DNA from: VYFG01 sp965204165
Lineage (GTDB): Bacteria > Pseudomonadota > Gammaproteobacteria > Arenicellales > Poriferihabitantaceae
DNA: 64,000 nucleotides
Reading direction: 5' to 3'
Assembly: GCA_965204165.1 (NCBI GenBank)
Contig: OZ241969.1
Span: forward strand, 4,154,001 to 4,218,000
The notes under the pieces were generated by a model that was not told the origin of the DNA, made no database searches, and worked only from the letters and a program-made list of their open reading frames with translations. A program made the translations under genes and the position numbers. Shown piece by piece: positions 60,225 through 64,000 of the stretch. How positions within the stretch are numbered: the stretch's first letter is position 1; each line of letters starts with the position of its first letter.

Positions 60225-61565
60225 ATGTGCAAGCATTGCGAATCCGCTTCCGGCGGCAAGCATATTTTCGAACCCCAAGAGAACGCCACGGCGGCAAGTG
60301 CGCCCCCGGAAGGGTCCGCCTACCATCCCGCACCAGCAGGAAACAGCCGTCCGGGCCGCGTCAGAAGCCAAACTCGCCGCAGAAAAATTTGGGAACTTGA
60401 TCCGGACATCCATTGCGCGGTGATCGGCACGTGTGCCCCGGTCTCCGAGTTACGCAGGATTTATCGCAAGGTCAACGGATCGCCCGCCGACGCAATCGGC
60501 GATTACCAGATACATAACCTGTTTGTCCGTTCCGCTGCCGGGGAACACGACGGTATCAAGCAGTTGCAACGATACCTTGACACCCGTTATCGCAGCACCA
60601 TTCGGCGGTTCGGTAAAGCGAAAGACGCGCAGGCACTCGATGTATTGTGGCGTTCTTCGGTCGACAGTGGCGAAGTAGCGGCGGGTTACTGGGCGTTAAC
60701 CACCCATCCCATGATCACCGACAGCCTCAATGCAGAGGCTTTCGGTGAAGTTCATATGCTTTCCCATCTTGCGGGCCGTACCTGGCAGCAGGAATCCACC
60801 CGGCGCAAGGAAGCCGAATCACGGCTGCAGGAAAAACTGCGAAAATTGCGGCAGGCGGAAAGCGCGCTGAATCAGACCCGCAAGCATCTGGACCGACAAA
60901 CCACCGCCGTCGGCAGGTTGGAGATGAAAATCATCCAGCAGGAGCAGACCATCTCCCGGCTGGAATCAAGAGTCCAATCCCAGGTCAGGCCCCTGGAATC
61001 CGAAACCCGGGAGAAAACCATTGCGGCACTCAGGGCAAAAATCAGAAGGCTGGAACGGGCCGCAGAGGCCGGCAGCTACGGCAACCAACACCATGCGCCT
61101 CAAACTGGTTTCGGGATGCCCCCAACCCTGGAAGGTCTGATGCATGAAAATCGCGCCCTCGAAGCCCAACTGGCCAACCTGCTGGGTTCATTGCGCGCGA
61201 CAGAACGTGAAGAATCCCCCGGCAACCCTGTGAACCTGAACGGACATTGCATCTTGTACGTGGGTGGCAGGGGTCGCGTTCGCTGTCAATTCCGCCGCCT
61301 TGTAGAGCTTCTCAACGGTAAATTCCTCTATCATGACGGCGGACGTGAGGACAATCACCACCGGCTTCCCTCCCTGGTCAGCAGGGCGGATATTGTCCTA
61401 TGTCCGATCTCCTGCGTCAGTCATAGTGCAGCCAACGAAGTGCGCAGGATCTGTGACTACCAGACCAAACCGGCTGTCTGGCTGCAGGCGCCAAGTCTCA
61501 GTGCATTCAACGCGGCGCTGGCCGAAATCGCCCATTTCGGTAATCCGGACCCACACTCCCACTGA
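60225..61565 (+). CDS. DUF2325 protein with central coiled coil
   Basis: 446 residues in three parts: a disordered N-terminal 55; a helical domain (about 56-200) with HCAVIGTCAPVSELRRIYRK, followed by a coiled coil at about 200-335 (RRKEAESRLQEKLRKLRQAE, RLEMKIIQQEQTISRLESRV); and the C-terminal DUF2325 domain (about 350-440) with HCILYVGGRGRVRCQFRRLV, FLYHDGGREDNHHRLPSLV and ADIVLCPISCVSHSAANEV. The Cys-x3-Cys and His residues of the last block might bind metal. Its function is unknown. It follows the ankyrin gene by 14 bases. Confidence 0.83.
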   Translation: MCKHCESASGGKHIFEPQENATAASAPPEGSAYHPAPAGNSRPGRVRSQTRRRKIWELDPDIHCAVIGTCAPVSELRRIYRKVNGSPADAIGDYQIHNLFVRSAAGEHDGIKQLQRYLDTRYRSTIRRFGKAKDAQALDVLWRSSVDSGEVAAGYWALTTHPMITDSLNAEAFGEVHMLSHLAGRTWQQESTRRKEAESRLQEKLRKLRQAESALNQTRKHLDRQTTAVGRLEMKIIQQEQTISRLESRVQSQVRPLESETREKTIAALRAKIRRLERAAEAGSYGNQHHAPQTGFGMPPTLEGLMHENRALEAQLANLLGSLRATEREESPGNPVNLNGHCILYVGGRGRVRCQFRRLVELLNGKFLYHDGGREDNHHRLPSLVSRADIVLCPISCVSHSAANEVRRICDYQTKPAVWLQAPSLSAFNAALAEIAHFGNPDPHSH

Positions 61566-61681
61566 AGGGCGCATCCAGGGAATTTTCGGACTGGGAAGCT
61601 TCATGATCCGGCTGTCCGGATTGATTGGCCAATGCTTGCTGGGATGCGCAATCAACCGAATCCATTGGACGACCGTCAGGA

Positions 61682-62707
61682 TCAGTTCGCTAGCAGAACA
61701 CCCAGCCGCGCCAGCGGCCTGACCAGGGACCCGTACTCCGACGCTCGCTCGCTGGAGGCATTGCCATCCAGGCTGCGTCGGTACACGCCCTGCATGATGG
61801 CGGCGAAGCGGAAGAAACTGAATGCGAGGTAGAACGGCCAGTTCGGTATCCCGCCGATCCCGCGGCGCTCGCAGTACCGGGCAACATACTCTTCTTCCGT
61901 GGGGATTCCCAGCGCACCGCGGTCGAGATCTCCCAGACCCGGCATCACCTCCTCCCGGCCGAGACGCCACTGCATGCATTGGTAGGCCAGGTCGGCATAG
62001 GGATGCCCGAGCGTGGACAGTTCCCAGTCGAGCAGGGCCAGGGCGACATCCTCCCGGGGGTCGAAAACCAGGTTGTCGATGCGATAATCACCATGAATCA
62101 GGCTGACCATGCCGTTATCGGGCGGAATGTTCCCGGGCAGCCAGCGGATCAGGGCGTCCATGTCCGCAATGGCCTCGGTTTCCGATGCGGCGTACTGGCG
62201 GCTCCACCTGCTGATCTGGCGGGCGAAATAATCCCCCGGCCGGCCGAAATCCCCAAGCCCGGCCGCCTCGATGTCGACATCATGCAATATTGCCAGTACC
62301 CGGTTCATCCCGTCGAAGACCGCCCTCCTGCGGCCTGGATCCAGCTCCGGAAGCGCGGGATCCCAGTAGATCTCTCCGGGAACGTGGCTCATGACATAGA
62401 ACATGCTGCCGATGACCGCGTCGTCTTCACACAGGTGCAGCGCCCTTGCCACGGGCACCCCGGTACCGTCCAGGGCCCGGATGACGCGGAACTCACGGTC
62501 CACCGCATGGGCGGACTTGAGCAGTTCTCCGGGAGGCTTGCGGCGCAGGACGAAGGCGCCCGAGTCCGCGGACAGCAGGTAGGTGGGATTGGACTGACCG
62601 CCGCTGAATTTCTCCGCCCCCCGCAACCCGCGGAATCCAGGGATCCGTGCTTCAAGGTACGGCCCCAGGGTATCGATCGGCAGGCGGCCGATGGACGGAT
62701 CGTTCAT
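61682..62707 (-). CDS. Phosphotransferase family protein (APH-like, ACAD10/11 N-terminal type)
   Basis: A 341-residue aminoglycoside-phosphotransferase-fold protein. Kinase elements are GGQSNPTYLLSADSGAFVLRRKP (nucleotide loop and Lys), SLIHGDYRIDNLVFD (the catalytic HGDxxxxN motif) and ALLDWELSTLGHPYADLAY (metal-binding Asp). This branch accompanies acyl-CoA dehydrogenases, and in human ACAD10/11 the two are fused; there it phosphorylates a 4-hydroxyacyl-CoA intermediate. Here it overlaps the upstream acyl-CoA dehydrogenase by 4 bases, so the split pair probably does the same job. Confidence 0.88.
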   Translation of the reverse strand: MNDPSIGRLPIDTLGPYLEARIPGFRGLRGAEKFSGGQSNPTYLLSADSGAFVLRRKPPGELLKSAHAVDREFRVIRALDGTGVPVARALHLCEDDAVIGSMFYVMSHVPGEIYWDPALPELDPGRRRAVFDGMNRVLAILHDVDIEAAGLGDFGRPGDYFARQISRWSRQYAASETEAIADMDALIRWLPGNIPPDNGMVSLIHGDYRIDNLVFDPREDVALALLDWELSTLGHPYADLAYQCMQWRLGREEVMPGLGDLDRGALGIPTEEEYVARYCERRGIGGIPNWPFYLAFSFFRFAAIMQGVYRRSLDGNASSERASEYGSLVRPLARLGVLLAN

Positions 62708-63948
62708 GCGCCGGTATCGGCATGGTGGCGGATGATGTCGCGGCCAAGCTGCATCATGTGCACCTGGTCCGGCCCGTCCGCGAGGCGGATCTGCCGGGCA
62801 TAGTTGTAGGCCTCCGCCATGAAGAAATCATCGGTCAATCCCGCCGCACCGTGCATCTGCATGGCGTTGTCGATCACCCGGCAGGCCATGGCGGGGGCCA
62901 CGATCTTGATGGCGGCGATGAGATCCCTGGCCACCCTGTTGCCGTGCCGGTCCATGCGGTCCGCGGCCATGAGCGTCAGAAGCCTGGCCTGTTCAATATC
63001 GCAATAAGCCTGGGCAATCGCCTCCCTGACGGACTGGTGCTGGCTGAGGAGACGTCCGAACGTGGCGCGCTCCTCAACCCGCCTGCAGGCCAGCTCCAGG
63101 GCCCTCTGGGCGCACCCCACGAGGCGCATGCAGTGATGGATCCGTCCCGGGCCCAGCCGACCCTGTGCGATCTCGAATCCCCGCCCCTCATCCAGCAGCA
63201 TGTTGCCGGCGGGCACGCGCACATCCCGGAATTCGATTTCCGGTTCACCGAATGGCGCATCGTTGTATCCGAGCGTCGTCAGGCTACGGACAATACGAAC
63301 GCCCGGCGTGTCGCGCGGTACCAGGATCATGGACTGCTGCCGGTGCCGGTCCGGGTTGTCCGGATCCGTCTTGCCCATGACGATGAGCAACTCGCAGTTG
63401 TCCCTCATGGCGCCGGTGGTGAACCACTTGCGCCCGTTGATGACGTATTCGCCGCCATCACGGATGATGGAACAGGAAATATTGGTAGCGTCCGACGATG
63501 CGGTGTCAGGTTCGGTCATGGCGAAGCCGGACCGGATTTCACCGTCCAGCAGCGGCTTCAGCCAACGTTCCTTCTGGGGTCCGGTTCCGTACAGTATCAG
63601 GGTCTCCATGTTGCCGGTGTCCGGAGCATTGCAGTTGAACACCTCCGGTGCCCAGATCACGCGTCCCATGATTTCGGCGAGCGGGGCATACTCGAGATTG
63701 CTGAGCGGTTCGGTTTCCCCCGGCGCCGGCCGGTAATGGGCTTTGGGAAGAAAGAGGTTCCAGAGACCCTCGGCGCGCGCCTTCTCCTTGAGGTCCCGGA
63801 TGATGGGTGGTGTCGTCCAGGGATTTTCCGTATCCCGCTTCCAGGCGTTCATTCCCGTCTCTGCGGGGTGGACATGGCGGGACATGAAGGCATTCAGCCG
63901 GTTCCGAAGGTCCTGGACGCGGCCGGAGTACTGGAAATTCACAGGCAA
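62704..63948 (-). CDS. Acyl-CoA dehydrogenase family protein (ACAD11-like)
   Basis: A 414-residue flavoprotein of the acyl-CoA dehydrogenase family. Visible blocks are APEVFNCNAPDTGNMETLILYG, GFAMTEPDTASSDATNISC, VINGRKWFTTGAMRDNCELL and QMHGAAGLTDDFFMAEAYNYAR at the C-terminus, close to the ACAD10/11 pattern. The initial codon is a TTG at 63948, or a GTG at 63942 that follows an AAGGGAG ribosome-binding site. Coupled by ATGA overlap to the phosphotransferase gene, it probably forms a pathway for 4-hydroxy fatty acid breakdown. Confidence 0.9.
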   Translation of the reverse strand: MPVNFQYSGRVQDLRNRLNAFMSRHVHPAETGMNAWKRDTENPWTTPPIIRDLKEKARAEGLWNLFLPKAHYRPAPGETEPLSNLEYAPLAEIMGRVIWAPEVFNCNAPDTGNMETLILYGTGPQKERWLKPLLDGEIRSGFAMTEPDTASSDATNISCSIIRDGGEYVINGRKWFTTGAMRDNCELLIVMGKTDPDNPDRHRQQSMILVPRDTPGVRIVRSLTTLGYNDAPFGEPEIEFRDVRVPAGNMLLDEGRGFEIAQGRLGPGRIHHCMRLVGCAQRALELACRRVEERATFGRLLSQHQSVREAIAQAYCDIEQARLLTLMAADRMDRHGNRVARDLIAAIKIVAPAMACRVIDNAMQMHGAAGLTDDFFMAEAYNYARQIRLADGPDQVHMMQLGRDIIRHHADTGA

Positions 63949-64000
63949 ACAGCTCCCTTGGGATACGGTGCGTATTGTAGGGGATGGCGCGGGTCGTGGA

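Overview
The window looks like a GC-rich proteobacterial chromosome, most likely an uncultured gammaproteobacterium. I infer this from the gene set (bacterioferritin/Bfd/Fur, an FbpABC ferric transporter, imelysin and di-haem operons, a non-fused RibA, IspH) and from codon use, not from any marker gene. No rRNA, tRNA or CRISPR array was recognised.

Layout. 0-16.6 kb is metabolic and transport core: TPR protein, FAD oxidoreductase, DMT exporter coupled to an enolase-superfamily enzyme, a reverse-transsulfuration pair (cystathionine lyase plus cystathionine beta-synthase), chromate transporter, MttB-family methyltransferase with an MmgE/PrpD protein, GNAT, AEC carrier, RibA and an acyl-CoA dehydrogenase. 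At 16.6-21.2 kb a TorA/BisC-type molybdopterin oxidoreductase is cut by a 2.3-kb IS4-family element with a 9-bp target duplication. A PanB-like protein follows.

22.3-37.3 kb is the highlight: a bacterial sterol-biosynthesis cluster. On the minus strand lie, in transcription order, an SdmB-like reductase, an SdmA-like Rieske C-4 demethylase, a sterol C-14 reductase, CYP51, and a single 1152-residue protein that fuses squalene epoxidase to oxidosqualene cyclase. Divergently placed are a sterol C-24 methyltransferase (Erg6/SMT type) and a small polytopic membrane protein that may be EXPERA/isomerase-like. The cluster would take squalene through epoxidation, cyclisation, C-14 and C-4 demethylation and side-chain methylation. 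The sdmB gene, first in the operon, is broken by two unrelated insertion sequences at different sites; removing both elements and one copy of each target duplication restores an open frame of about 381 codons. IspH of the MEP isoprenoid pathway lies next to the cluster.

39-61.6 kb is an iron-homeostasis region: DUF1513, two imelysins and a di-haem oxidoreductase, Fur, Bfd, bacterioferritin, a di-haem peroxidase, an operon of DUF4856, a fatty acid hydroxylase/sterol-desaturase-family protein and FbpABC, and a divergent group of small protein, ankyrin protein and DUF2325 protein. Four Fur-box-like sites were found here. One imelysin gene is interrupted by a 3182-bp IS1595-family transposon with perfect 36-bp inverted repeats and an 8-bp target duplication. 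It carries an MT-A70 adenine methyltransferase, a BglII-like endonuclease and three small genes, that is, a mobile restriction-modification cassette. The right edge holds an APH-like phosphotransferase and an acyl-CoA dehydrogenase.

A second theme is mobile DNA: three different transposases (two IS4-family, one ISAs1-family) each carry an N-terminal DUF4338/DruA-like domain, and the ISAs1 one needs a -1 frameshift at a canonical A_AAA_AAG heptamer.
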